A stretch of 64,000 bases of DNA from Hemibagrus wyckioides (GCF_019097595.1 NC_080718.1:24705157-24769156); one strand, 5' to 3'. Shown: positions 39,901 through 49,674, counted from the stretch's first letter. Notes: generated by a model not told the origin, from the sequence alone. Made by a program: numbers and translations.

Positions 39901-42900
39901 ACAACTGAGCATTTGAAGGCTAAGGGCCTTGCTCAGGGGCCCAGCAGGGGCAACCTGGTGGCCTGGGGTTTGAACTTTCTTGAATTTTTAACCTTACAAT
40001 CAGTAATCCAACGCCTTAAACACCAAGCTACCACAACTACCACTGACCCAAACCAGTGTTTTTGCTTTTAAGTACTCGTGATAAAATCTGACAATACACA
40101 AGATTCTTCAAAATAGCTTTCTGAAGAAAAACAACCGGAAAAGTGTTCTTTTCATTTCTTGTTGCTTTTATTCCATAGGCCTTTTCTGCTTTGTAATACA
40201 GTAAAAGAAATAATAAAACTATTCCAGTTACATACAGATCAGTTGTATGTAGAGTTGTAGTTCTTGTGAATTTTAATTGAAATGTCTCTTAAAAAATAAT
40301 TTAAATAAATAATTTATATACATATATTATAAATTATATTATAATATAAATTATTATATTATAATATATATAATTATTTTATAAATTATTTATATATATA
40401 TTTCATTTTCTATTTATTTCTCTTGTACTCTGAAACAGTCTCTGGCAAAAGGATTAATAAAGTTCTTATCTTAGCTGATCTTTAATGCTAACGTGATCTC
40501 GTATTATTGTCATGATGCATTCTAAGAAATTTCTATCTGATGCAGGATTGTTTGCTAAAAGTGTTTGTTTTATGCTCCACAGGAAAAAGTAAATTTACAT
40601 TTGAACACAGTGGACAGGTACGGGCTAAACGCTCTATCTCATCTTAACATTATTACTCATATTATACCTACAGCTGTGAGGCTTTGACCATCATACTGAT
40701 GTGTTTAAAGAGCCGGAGTTATTTTTAACGTCGATCCATATCCGAATGCTGGGGTCATCATGGTCAACAGAATGGTGGAGAAAATCGAAATAGATAGTGA
40801 TGAACTAAATAACAGTGATTGTCCCACCATTTTCTGGAACTGACGAAAGCTCTGGGAATATATCTGGGAATATATCTATATGTCAAGAAATATTCAAAAA
40901 ATATTACTTTCTTTCTTTTTCAATCCAAACTTTGTTATGACGATGTGTCAATTTAGCGATCTAGTTCCTTTTTACTGTCTAGTAAGTAAGTATGATTGTG
41001 ATTATAACCTTGTGTGTGTGTGTGTGTGTGTGTAGCTCTGAGGTGGACATGAAGGTGCGTCTGGATTTTGACATACCTGCAGAAGAGAAGGCGTTTCTGG
41101 TGACGAGGAGAGAGGTGGTGTCTCGCACACTGCAGAAGTTTTTTAACCTTGAAACACCTTTGGCTCCCACCCAGGTATGAGACATATTTAACAACACACA
41201 CACACACACACACCACTGTCTAAGTAATTCATTTGCTGAGTTATTAATTCATCAGACACTCCTGGATTTATTATTACGTTACGACAGATGACCGGGTTAT
41301 GCAGCTTATATAACTGAGCCATTAAAGCTTCGAGAATGTTCCATCCTTGAACATTTTGAAGAACTCCTTTTCTTCGACTGTGTATATCACTCATAAACAG
41401 TTCATCAGAGGAAACGCCGGGGTAGCTTTGTATAACTGGAAATTCCTGCAGGATTTGTTTTTTTCCACGATGTGAGGCACAAATGTAAAATTATTAGGTT
41501 TACCCTCATTACACACATGCTGCCAAACATTTGTAGTGGAAATCTAGAGAAAATAGCACACTAATAGGCAAGGGCAAGAGGAAAAACGGTTACAGTTTTA
41601 TTGTACTGCTGTGCAACAGGACCTAATGCTCTTCACAAAATCTGAGAGGAAGAGCCTTGATCCTTCTGTTACCCTTAGGTATTTTTTAAGACATCTTTCT
41701 AAACCAGAGATTGAGGAAAAATGATCCAACTCATTATACGGTAAAAAAAACATTCATTGGCTTTTTACTTCTGTTTCTCTCAGCTAAACATACTTGTATT
41801 TTTTCTTTCTTAAGTTGTCACATATACATTTCTGCTCAGTGAAATTCTTTCTTTGCATAAATCCTCCCTGGGGGTTGGGGTCAGAGCACAGGGTGTAGTA
41901 CCCCTGGAGCAGGGTAGCTTGGGAGCCTTGCTCAAAGGCCCAACGGTGGCAGCTTGGTGGTGCTGGGGCTTGAACCCCAAATTTCCAGTCAATGACCCAG
42001 AGCCTAAACCACTTGAGCGACCACTGCCCCATCCTATCAGCTAAGATGCACCCTCTGTTCTGACCATGGCACAAGTCCACATTCTAGTTTCTCACTTCAT
42101 CAGTTATACAACATTTATATTTTTCCATTACAATGTCTACAGAGTTATTATTACACCTAACTGACATCCATATAGGCAAAGTTAATCCTAAAAAGAGACG
42201 TCATGAATACAATGTCTGCTAACATTGTGTTTTAACTATAGAAGCGTGTGTGTGTGTGTGTGTGTGTGATTAGGTGCCGACGGTGGCTCTTGTGTGTTCA
42301 GGAGGCAGCTCCAGAGCCATGACGGGAATGTACGGCTTTCTGAAAGGACTCCAGAGCCTCGATCTGCTCGACGCCGTCACCTACATCACCGCCGTGTCTG
42401 GCGCCACCTGGTGTGTGTAAAACAGCACCACAGACACACGGTCACACTGTTCTCTAAGAATAAAAAACATTAAAGAGATTCGTTCTTTCTTTCTTTTTTT
42501 TCCTCATTTTTCTACATAAGGACCACTGCTAGTCTCTACTCTGACCCATCTTGGTCAAAGGAAGGCCTGGATAAAGTGATAGCGTCTTCGCAGAAGGAGC
42601 TTTCGAAGAGCAAAGCCAGTCTCTTCTCTCCTAAGCAGCTGTATTATTATCGCTCCGAGCTGCACGACAGAGAGAAAGAAGGCCACTCCGTCTCCATTAT
42701 CGATACCTGGGGGCTCATCATTGAACACCTCATCTTTGGAAAGGTCTGCTTCTCAGCTGGGACAGTAATCCAGTGAGATTGCTCTTACAGTTGATACCAC
42801 AGTAGTGCTGAAAGCCAAATCTTTCTAGAGTAATAGGGAATTCAGAGGGACTATAAACTACACATATACAAAAGCATGTGTATTTGTACTTGTTGCGTTA

Positions 42901-45079
42901 TTACATATGATTTGTGGCTCAGAAACACACAGATACGCTGTCTGACCAGAAGAAGGCAGTCTCTGAGGGCCAGAACCCACTCCCGATCTACACAGCAGTC
43001 AACATGAAGAAAGACGCCTGTGGCTGCTCAGTGCCTGGTAAAAACCCCACAAGGGTTAAATCCCTGGACTTGTACTTCAACGTGTTCTGATCATTTCTTA
43101 CACTTTCTGTTCATTCTGTCGATTTCAGAGTGGTGCGAGTTTACCCCATATGAAGTGGGATTCTCTAAATACGGAGCGTTTGTCCCTGTAGAACATTTCG
43201 GGAGCGAGTTCTACCTGGGTCATGTGGTGAAGAAGCTACCGGAAACACGCATCCCCTTCCTCCTGGGTCAGAGAGACGTTTGTGTCTTTGCTTCACAATA
43301 TGCATGTGTTACACTGTCTAACTAATAATAATTAAACTAACTGTGTGTGTGTGTGTAGGCGTGTGGAGCAGCTTTTTCTCCACTAACCTCTTGCAGCTCT
43401 GGAACGCTTGTACAGGAATGATCCCAGCCTGGGCTTCCCGACTCGGAGATAAGGTCGACAAGATCGGTCAGTACACCTTAGAATCAGCCGTCTTCATCTT
43501 TAACAGGAATGTTAAAGACGATTCAGCAGACAAAGAGCATTCTGACAAACAATTGTCTGTGATGGATCGAGCGCTATTTTATAAGCTGGCTAATAATAAT
43601 GATAGTGAAGTCCATATTGCTATATAAAGCTATATTGGCTGTGATTGATCTGATTATTACAACTAGGACTATTCATGCACGTTAGACATTATATTAGATT
43701 ATGATCTCGCTCATATAACTGCATTTTTATTTTTAGACTTTTATTGTATAACATCTAAAAACAAAGACTTCTTTAGTCCGTATTTTCTATCCCGGATTTG
43801 GACATTGACATTGGACAATGAGGACATTTTGTTTAAATGTGGTGGTCTAGACGCTGTTGAAAACATTTATCTTTGGTACTTAAAAACAAACGAAAATCGC
43901 AAAATGTGAACTATTTTATTTATTAATTTTTTTTAGCTTAAGCATGTGTAGCACATGTTTATACACACATGTGCACATAAATACTGACCTTTTCAATTTG
44001 AGCACAGCCCTAAAAATCATGTCGGATGTTTTCTCTGGTTTTCAGAGACACATAATAAATCCTCGACCTTGGACACTCTGCGCATCAGACCAGAAGCTTC
44101 AAGCCTGAACAGCTTCGTGAATGACTGCCCCTTCATCAGCAGTGTCTTTAACTTCCTGAGAGGATTCTCTCTGCACAACTCATACAGAGACAACCCAGGA
44201 TTCAACACCTGTAATGGTTAGAACTCATTTAACTGCATTTAATTACGGTTTTATTATAACGCCTAGGTGGTGTACAAATCTGAATCCATCCAGGGTGGAC
44301 TAAAGAAATATGTCGTTTAATCCTTTTTTTCCCGAATGAATCCTGGTTTATAAGATTTGTCCTGCTTTAGACAAACACCCGGACGCGTATCCGAACAAGC
44401 TGACCCCAGTGGACTCCACTCTGAACTTGGTGGATTCTGGGTTCGCCATCAACACAGCGTTCACTCCTGTGCTACGGACCCACAGACGCGCCGACGTCAT
44501 CCTGTGCCTCGACTACAGCTGGGTTGACGATCCATTAAAGGTGAGAGAAAAAGATAATGCCATTATCAATGAGGTTTTGAATCCAGAAAAATGAAATCTT
44601 AATTAAAAGCAAGCTGTAAGTGCATTTATCATTTTGTATCAGATGCTATTAACATAATTACTGAGAAATAAAATTAAAAAAAACAAACAAAAACTAATAG
44701 GCGGTGCTGGATCAAGTGCAATTTATAAGCTGGAAAAAATGATGAGAAAGAAAACTATTTGCGGTGAATAATCTGATTTTTTACAACTAGGACTATTCAT
44801 GCAGCAACACATAACATATTATATTAGATTTAGATTCTACAATTGTCATCTTCTCATTTATATCTTTGCATTTTTATTTTTAAATTGCCTCATGCTTTTA
44901 TTTTATTACATCCTAAAACAAAGACACTCATTTCTGTAGTCTGTATTTTCTATCCCATTTTAAAGGCCATATCTTGGACGCTTCTACTCAAAATAAGTAA
45001 TTAAATGAATAAATAAATAAACCAATAAATAAATAAATATCTCAGCCGCAAGATATGAACTATACGCATCTTGAGATAT

Positions 45080-45122
<43 letters not shown>

Positions 45123-46024
45123 TTTTCTGGGATGTATGAATAGAAGAATTTTAAAATAAAGGCTTCTTCTGGTGGTTTATTTGAACCCAGAGAAATGAAA
45201 CGTAATTAAAACCAAGGTGCATTTAGTATTTTTTATTTTATGAATGTAATCGTTCACCGTTCCTTTTATAATAAGGGATGAATGTAGTATTTTAACGTTA
45301 ACCATTTTAAATCTTATACTCAGCTGATGCTGCATGTTTCAAAACACAAAATACCAGCAAGTTCCTAAATGTGTGTGTGTGTGTGTGTATAATAGAACAT
45401 AAAGGACACGCAGCAGTACTGCTCTGAACACAAGTTGCCATTCCCAAATATCGATTTCAGCAAGTACAAATCTCAGCCAAAAAGAGAAGTGTATGTGTTT
45501 GAAGACGAGAAGAATCCCGACGCTCCCATCGTGATCCACTTTCCACTGGTCAACATCTCATTTAAAGAGTATAAAGCGCCAGGTGAAAACACTCTGATCA
45601 TTTGCATATTTGGGAAATTAAAAGCCAATCATATTGAAATAGTATTGATGATGAATCAAACTCTATAATAATAAACTCTAGAATAAAAGATCTGGTGCAA
45701 ATGTTAAGAATGGAATGAAAACTTTGACACTAAACTGTGTGTGTGTGTGTGTGTGTGTACACTCACAATTCAGGAGTAAGAAGAAGAGGAAAGAAGGAGA
45801 TACAGGAAGGAAATATTGATGTGAGCTCCAGCGCCTCTCCATACGCTACCCAACACATCACGTTTGACACCGAGGACTTCCAAAAACTGGTGGATGTCAC
45901 CTCCTACAACATCGTGAACAACAGAGACAGCATCAGAAACGCACTGAAGAAAGCTCTGATCAAGAAAGGGGTTGCTCTGAACCTGCCCTCAGAGGAAACT
46001 GCAAGCTCCTGCGTAATAACGTAA
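28414..46024 (+). CDS. pla2g4-like: cytosolic phospholipase A2, group IV, zeta-like (gene A), 20 exons
   Basis: A C2-domain lipase that would bind membranes with Ca2+ and cleave phospholipid acyl chains; relatives also act as N-acyltransferases. Exons: 28414-28419, 31529-31601, 33076-33212, 34106-34234, 36278-36318, 37391-37433, 38520-38571, 38685-38824, 39050-39130, 40583-40617, 41036-41174, 42274-42410, 42521-42743, 42923-43037, 43129-43266, 43359-43466, 44046-44216, 44371-44540, 45396-45582, 45774-46024. All use GT-AG and join in phase to 791 residues; the family is usually 780-870. C2 domain about 9-130, with Ca-loop residues Asp25, Asp31, the motif TPEWNETF (56-63), Asp81, Asp83 and Asp87/88. 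Lipase domain about 245-700: oxyanion Arg306 in SGGSSRAM, nucleophile Ser334 in AVSGATW, catalytic Asp611 in VDSGF. C-terminus CVIT. The two-codon first exon is the least certain part, but gene B matches it. Confidence 0.93.
29525..30105 (-). mobile_element. 5'-truncated non-LTR retrotransposon (C-terminal RT-ORF fragment)
   Basis: In intron 1 of gene A, antisense to it. The open stretch 29990-29583 encodes the C-terminal part of a LINE polyprotein: [53 protein letters not shown] and [13 protein letters not shown]. The frame shifts near 30000-30040, where KVSG-type upstream sequence continues in another frame, and similarity stops near 30105. The element ends in a GAA repeat (CTT run on plus, 29532-29568). 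The fragment cannot make a working reverse transcriptase. The clade (RTE-like or other) is not certain. Confidence 0.8.
31676..32415 (-). repeat. AGAAT and AAAAT pentanucleotide arrays
   Basis: In intron 2 of gene A: a CA run (31676-31699), AGAAT/AGAAC units with scattered AAAAT (31715-32330), then a clean TAAAA run (32340-32412). Repeated longer modules such as ACAGAAAATATAATACAATA (near 31996 and 32138; a close variant near 31872) show higher-order duplication. Open frames here (FYSI repeats) are artefacts. Confidence 0.95.
33658..33703. repeat. 46-bp near-perfect palindrome (hairpin) in gene A intron 3
   Basis: Arms ATTGCTGTGACGAAA (33658-33672) and TTTCGTCACAGCAAT (33689-33703) pair perfectly. 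The inner bases continue pairing (AGGAG with CTCCT) around a GAAA loop at 33679-33682. It may be the core of a foldback transposon, since TGTTATAGGAAAA-type sequence next to it recurs near 37592. Confidence 0.85.
34289..34520 (+). mobile_element. tRNA-derived SINE, family 2
   Basis: In intron 4 of gene A. A-box region GTTGCTCAAGTGGTTAAAGC, B-box region GGTTGGGGTTCAAGCCCC, then CTGCCACTGTTGGGCAATTA and the 3' part CTCTGACCCCAATTTCC with CAGCTGGGATATGC. Antisense relatives are at 35239, 41815 and 48793. Confidence 0.75.
35239..35486 (-). mobile_element. tRNA-derived SINE, family 2, antisense copy
   Basis: Also in intron 4 of gene A. Read on the minus strand it begins GCAGTGGTGGTTCAAGTG and ends with the GCTGGGATATACG region followed by an ATTATAAAGGCTTTG tail and GAA repeats. 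Confidence 0.7.
36536..36950 (+). repeat. CT/CACT/GTCTCTGTTT composite microsatellite
   Basis: In gene A intron 5, only about 220 bp after exon 5. CT runs, CACT runs and the word CTGTCTCTGTTTCTC alternate at least five times, followed by a CA run (36908-36941). The long Ser/Leu open frames are artefacts. Confidence 0.95.
37583..37830. mobile_element. probable fish interspersed repeat (unclassified)
   Basis: In gene A intron 6. The words GTGCTGTTATAGGAAAACAA and TTTTGACCAATCAGAATCAA are typical of a dispersed fish DNA repeat as I recall it. Part of it (TGTTATAGGAAAA) is shared with the sequence following the 33658 palindrome. Ends are not defined. Confidence 0.35.
37971..38405 (+). repeat. 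unclassified interspersed repeat R1, copy 1
   Basis: In gene A intron 6. Shares with copies at 39375 and 47158 the words GGAATTTGCTCC, CCACAGTGGTGCTTAATATG, AAGCTCATATGA, GTGCTTGTTCATAA, ATCTTCAACCAC and TCCTGACTCATTTTAT in the same order. No coding capacity is recognised. Confidence 0.75.
39375..39748 (+). repeat. unclassified interspersed repeat R1, copy 2
   Basis: In gene A intron 9, same orientation as copy 1. It is the fullest copy in the middle, with GTCCCAGTCCACAGTGGTGC, AGTAGACACTCAGGACTTTA and GTTCTCCAACAGAGGG. Confidence 0.75.
39838..40037 (-). mobile_element. tRNA-derived SINE, family 1, antisense copy
   Basis: In gene A intron 9. On plus it begins TTACATTTACAGCATTTAGC and contains AAGGGCCTTGCTCAGGGGCC, the complement of the family 1 body. 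The tRNA-like end is at 40037. Confidence 0.7.
41815..42030 (-). mobile_element. tRNA-derived SINE, family 2, antisense copy
   Basis: In gene A intron 11. Contains GGGGTTGGGGTCAGAGCACA, GCTTGAACCCCA (complement of the B-box) and CCACTTGAGCGACCACTGCC at the tRNA-like end. Confidence 0.75.
42274..42410 (+). CDS. pla2g4-like: gene A exon 12: oxyanion loop and nucleophile elbow
   Basis: Encodes [20 protein letters not shown] and, further on, [12 protein letters not shown]. Family members normally have GSGGGxRAM and GxSGS. Here the Arg (306) and nucleophile Ser (334) are kept, but the third Gly of the loop is Ser (304) and the Ser after the elbow Gly is Ala (336). The acceptor follows a TG microsatellite (42246-42268). 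The enzyme is probably active; reduced or altered activity is possible. Confidence 0.93.
44371..44540 (+). CDS. pla2g4-like: gene A exon 18: catalytic aspartate
   Basis: Encodes [20 protein letters not shown] then [20 protein letters not shown] and [11 protein letters not shown]. The Asp of VDSGF (611) corresponds to the catalytic aspartate of the Ser/Asp dyad in group IV enzymes. The VILCLDYS segment matches the family's conserved strand. Confidence 0.93.
45774..46024 (+). CDS. pla2g4-like: gene A terminal exon with CVIT C-terminus
   Basis: Encodes a basic start ([13 protein letters not shown]), the family-typical [20 protein letters not shown] (with Gln before T) and [13 protein letters not shown], then ends [13 protein letters not shown] with TAA at 46022-46024. 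The last four residues, Cys788-Val-Ile-Thr791, fit the CaaX consensus. Cys/aliphatic/aliphatic/Thr boxes can be prenylated, though Thr is a less common last residue. Confidence 0.93.
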
Positions 46025-46211
46025 CCAGTGTTACAAGATATGAAGATGAAGGAACTCCGTCTACAGTCATTGTGTTGTGTGTTTTATTTAAATCGGCTTA
46101 TATGTAAATATGATGGAGAAAAATCAACTGTTTGATAAAAATCATATTAATCATCTTCACTCCAGCTGAAAGGTACATTTATGTTGAAATAGACTGAATA
46201 GCATGATAGGA

Positions 46212-46284
<73 letters not shown>

Positions 46285-46358
46285 ATATGATACATATAAA
46301 ACATTTCATTTATTTAAGAGTTGGAAATGGTTAATGAGTGTCTGTAAGGCCATTATGA

Positions 46359-46364
46359 AATAAA
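46359..46364 (+). terminator. pla2g4-like: candidate poly(A) signal of gene A
   Basis: AATAAA 335 bases after the stop codon, following a GA-repeat (46206-46280). It is the first canonical signal in the 3' flank; others follow in A-rich sequence. Confidence 0.5.
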
Positions 46365-46589
46365 CTACTCCTTACCTCAACTATACATTGTTCTAACTTT
46401 GTTCTAAATCCTGCAATCCTGCAAAAAAAGTAAATCTTATTTAAAAATACTATATCACAGACAATACAGAAAAATACTGTCTTAATAATGTTTTTAAAGA
46501 AATAATGATTTTAATAAAGGTTAATATAAAAACAAAATATTTTTTTTATATTTAAAAACACTTGACAAAAATTGTTTGACAATTGACAA

Positions 46590-46628
<39 letters not shown>

Positions 46629-47157
46629 AAATGTTAAAATAAAAATGAAATGTTTTACATTTTTAACATCAGATTGGCTGCTTCCAATTTTATTTAAAAA
46701 AAAAAAATCAACAATATCAGTATTGTCATATTGCTCGATCTTTATGACAAATTTTTACTCACAGCTTTTAATAAAGAATTTCTTGTTTCTTTTAATAAAG
46801 AAATTTTTGTGCTCAACCTTGTTTGTATATAACAATGTGTCTCATGATCACATCCTGGACACGTCATCAATCAACACAGCCCTGTATCATACTGTATGAC
46901 CCTTTATAGTGTGACTCTGAGAGAGCTCTACCAACCAATCAGCATACAGAGAAGCCCTGGATCCAGAAATGGAAGAAATAAGTAAACAAAGACTGTCCTG
47001 TCCAACTGTAAAGGTTTTTTCTGCCATCTTGTTCAGTGAGAATCTTTTAAATTTATACTCTCTCTCTTCTTCCTGTGGTAGAGGTGATGAGATGATTGAA
47101 CTCTTTTTATCAGTAAAGTGATGATCCACTGCACCAGAGGAACCTATGTGATATTTT
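46365..47157. other. 3' flank of gene A, no gene
   Basis: AAAT tetranucleotide run at 46588-46629 and poly-A/T sequence. 46890-47100 is more complex and holds CCAATCAGC near 46936. No coding similarity is seen. Confidence 0.45.
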
Positions 47158-47515
47158 CAGTCAGTATAAATAAATGAATGATTTTATTTCCGTGAGTCTG
47201 ATATAAAATGAGTCAGGCTTTCAGCGTGAGACGTGTGTTTTTCCCTCTGTTGGATAACCTTACACAGAATTTAAGTGGTTGAAGATCAATTTCAGCTGCT
47301 TATGAACAAGTACTTGCATCTCAGATTTCACATTTGAGTGAAAAATATAACCGTTTTTGCCTTTTGGAAACTTTTTTTATGAATATTTTATATATATTTA
47401 TTCGGCTAGGGGAAAACAGAAATACTTACTCCTGAGTGTCTACTTTCATATGAGCTTCATATTAAGCACCACTGTGGACTGGGACATGACAAAGACATTC
47501 AATGATGATCATAGA
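47158..47515 (-). repeat. unclassified interspersed repeat R1, copy 3 (inverted)
   Basis: Inverse orientation to the two copies in gene A. Includes CATATGAGCTTCATATTAAG, CACCACTGTGGACTGGGACA and AAAATGAGTCAGG. It carries an extra central segment near 47350-47420. Confidence 0.75.
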
Positions 47516-47665
47516 CACTATGTTACTTCTGATAAAAAGAGTTAATTTACTAGAATGTAATATTCAATGGAGTTTCAGTATTGTACTTCTTCTTACACGG
47601 CATGTGTAATGTGATTGCAGCATCATGTAGTTTAAGAACCATATAGTTTTCGCTTTACTTCACAG

Positions 47666-47835
47666 GACTAGGTTTTGCATTTGAACACAATGGACAGATA
47701 TTGTGCAAACAAACGTGTGTGTAGGTTCTCATTCATCCACATCCACATGTTCCGCTCGATACCGTCACCTACAGTACATTACTTTAGTGTATGGCTCCAC
47801 CTGGTGGTGTAAAAGCGCATCACAGACTAGGACTC
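47666..47835 (+). pseudogene. relic of a third pla2g4-like copy (exon 10 and exon 12 remnants)
   Basis: After a kept acceptor CTTCACAG, 47666-47697 matches gene A exon 10 at its 3' end, CATTTGAACACAATGGACAG with one change in 20, but starts GAC TAG (an in-frame stop), has lost 3 bases, and its donor GT is AT. From 47751, CGCTCGATACCGTCACCTAC and then GTGTATGGCTCCACCTGG match exon 12 around the nucleophile elbow. The nucleophile Ser codon TCT aligns with TAT (Tyr). Exon 11 is missing, with only about 50 bp between the two remnants. No other exons of this copy were recognised. It is not functional. Confidence 0.8.
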
Positions 47836-47864
47836 GTTTGACATAATACCAAAAAGAGTTTGTC

Positions 47865-48245
47865 CTCACTTCAGGGGTTTCCTCCCGGTACTCAGGTTTC
47901 CTTCCAAGTCTAAAGACATGCAGGCTGTGCCCAGCAATAGGTTAGTATGGTGTTTGAGCATGTGGTAGCTCAGTGGCTTAAGGTGTTAGACTACTGATCA
48001 GAAGGTTGTGAGTTTGAATCCCTGGTCTACCAAACTGCCCTTGGTAGACCCCTGAGCAAGACCCTTAATTACTCAGTTGAATAAATGAGATAGAATTGTA
48101 AGTTGCTCTGGATAAGGGTGTCTGTCAAATGCTTTAAATGCTAGCACCCCATTCAGGGTGTCTGGCCCCTTGTGCCCCCAGTCTCTGGCTCCAGGCTCCC
48201 TGTAACCCTGTGTAGTATAAGAGCTACAGAAAATGGATGGATGGA
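47865..48245 (+). mobile_element. fish interspersed repeat split by a SINE
   Basis: The left part, GGGGTTTCCTCCCGGTACTC and CTAAAGACATGCAGG, and the right part, CATTCAGGGTGTCTGGCC to GAGCTACAGAAAATGGATGG, are the two halves of a widespread fish repeat. They are separated by the SINE at 47962-48140, which inserted later. Confidence 0.55.
47962..48140 (+). mobile_element. tRNA-derived SINE, family 1, nested copy
   Basis: GTGGTAGCTCAGTGGCTTAA (A-box region), GAAGGTTGTGAGTTTGAATC (B-box region), CCCCTGAGCAAGACCCTTAA, then TAAGTTGCTCTGGATAAGGG. The best-preserved copy of family 1 here. Confidence 0.85.
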
Positions 48246-48508
48246 CTTACTTACAGAACCAACAGCATATTAGATATCTTCTTCAGATTTCCATCAAAGT
48301 AAATTCACCACCACAATTCTAAGATCTTCATCTTCACCCAGCTTGTACACTCTATAGGGATATTCTTGATGAAAACGAAATGCAATTTTAAAAACCTTCT
48401 CATGAGCAGCTTCATCCCTATAGAGTGTCCATTCACTGCAAGAACTACGGTACAATGAGTCCAAACAGTCCATCCAAATAACCTGGGAATAACACTGACC
48501 ACTGGAAA

Positions 48509-48686
48509 GTGGTAGCTCAGTGGTTAAGGGGTTGGGCTAATGCTTGGAAGGTTGTGAGTTTAAATCCCAGGTAAACCAAGATAGTACTGCTGGGCTCCTG
48601 ATCAAGGCCCTTAACCCTTAGTTGTATAAAAAATTAGATAAATGTAAGTTGCTGTGGATGAGGGCGTCTGTCAAATTCTGTAAAGG
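48509..48686 (+). mobile_element. tRNA-derived SINE, family 1
   Basis: GTGGTAGCTCAGTGGTTAAG, GGTTGTGAGTTTAAATCCC, CCTGATCAAGGCCCTTAACC, and TAAGTTGCTGTGGATGAGGG at the 3' side. It lies about 370 bp from the nested copy in the same orientation. Confidence 0.85.
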
Positions 48687-48792
48687 CAAGACATACTGGC
48701 AGCCATTTTTTGAGCAAATAGAACCAATTACAGACAAAATATTAATGTTTTCTTATTAGTAGGACTTTACAAAGCCTTACTTCCATCACTGA

Positions 48793-49022
48793 AAGAAGAA
48801 GAAATAGAAGCCTTTATTAGTGCCACACATCCATTACAGCACAGCAGAATTTGTTTCTTTACATACCCCAGCTTACAAAGTTGGGGTCAGAGCACAGGGG
48901 CAGCTATGATACAGAACCACGAGAGCAGAGAGGGTTAAGGGCCTTGCTCAAGGGCCCAACAGTGGCAGTTTGGCAGTGCCAATCAACCTTTCTATCAACA
49001 ACCCAAAGCCACCGCCACTCAC
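48793..49022 (-). mobile_element. tRNA-derived SINE, family 2, antisense copy
   Basis: Begins on plus with GAAGAAGAAATAGAAGCC (tail side), includes GTTGGGGTCAGAGCACAGGG and GGGTTAAGGGCCTTGCTCAA, and ends near CCACCGCCACTC. The tRNA-like part is eroded. Confidence 0.7.
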
Positions 49023-49672
49023 CAGGCTCCTGGTTATATATTTTATCATGTACGTCACCCTTCGCTCTTATCAGTGACCTTAACTTTAAATCCTGAGGTC
49101 ATCTCTGCTCCTGTAGAATCATGTTAAGCGAGATCAAGTCTATCATTTCACCATTTTCTCCACATAAAGACTTATGTGCTTTCTGGGCTTTCCAAATTCC
49201 AGGGACTTTCAGTGTTTTTTCTGCTGAATTCATTTAATTGGTTAATTGTTAGTTAATTAGCATCAATAACTAAATTGTTAGTGTGGTTAGAGGCAGACAA
49301 CAAACCAATGTTTATTTTATATAATTTTAACCAAAATTAAAGCCCTTTTATTTTTCTACAAATCTGACATTTTTACTCAAGTGAAATGGAGCTCCTGATT
49401 TACACACAATTCAGCATGGAAGGACAAAGTTTAATTTATATGTTTAAGGATATTTTTAGCAGAATGATAGACATAACATCTCAGCTGTGTGTTTACTAAG
49501 TAAATCTGTAAAATGCTTTATTGATACTTATTATAAAGACAGGCAGGACGACTGAAAACTAGACTGCCAGTCAGAATGATTTGTATCGTGTTATGGTTGA
49601 ACTGAGACTGAGAGAAAAGTTTGCTTAATGTTCTACTTCACGTCTGTATAGAAACTAAAAATCTCTGAAAAA
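49023..49672. other. spacer, no gene recognised
   Basis: Unique-looking AT-rich sequence between the SINE cluster and the 42-bp array. No coding similarity is seen. Confidence 0.5.
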
Positions 49673-49674
49673 TC

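Noticed and set aside
40428..40475. Possible LINE 3' tail (GGATTAATAAAGTTCTTATC)
   Set aside because: Resembles tails of fish non-LTR elements, but only about 40 bases are recognisable, too short to annotate.
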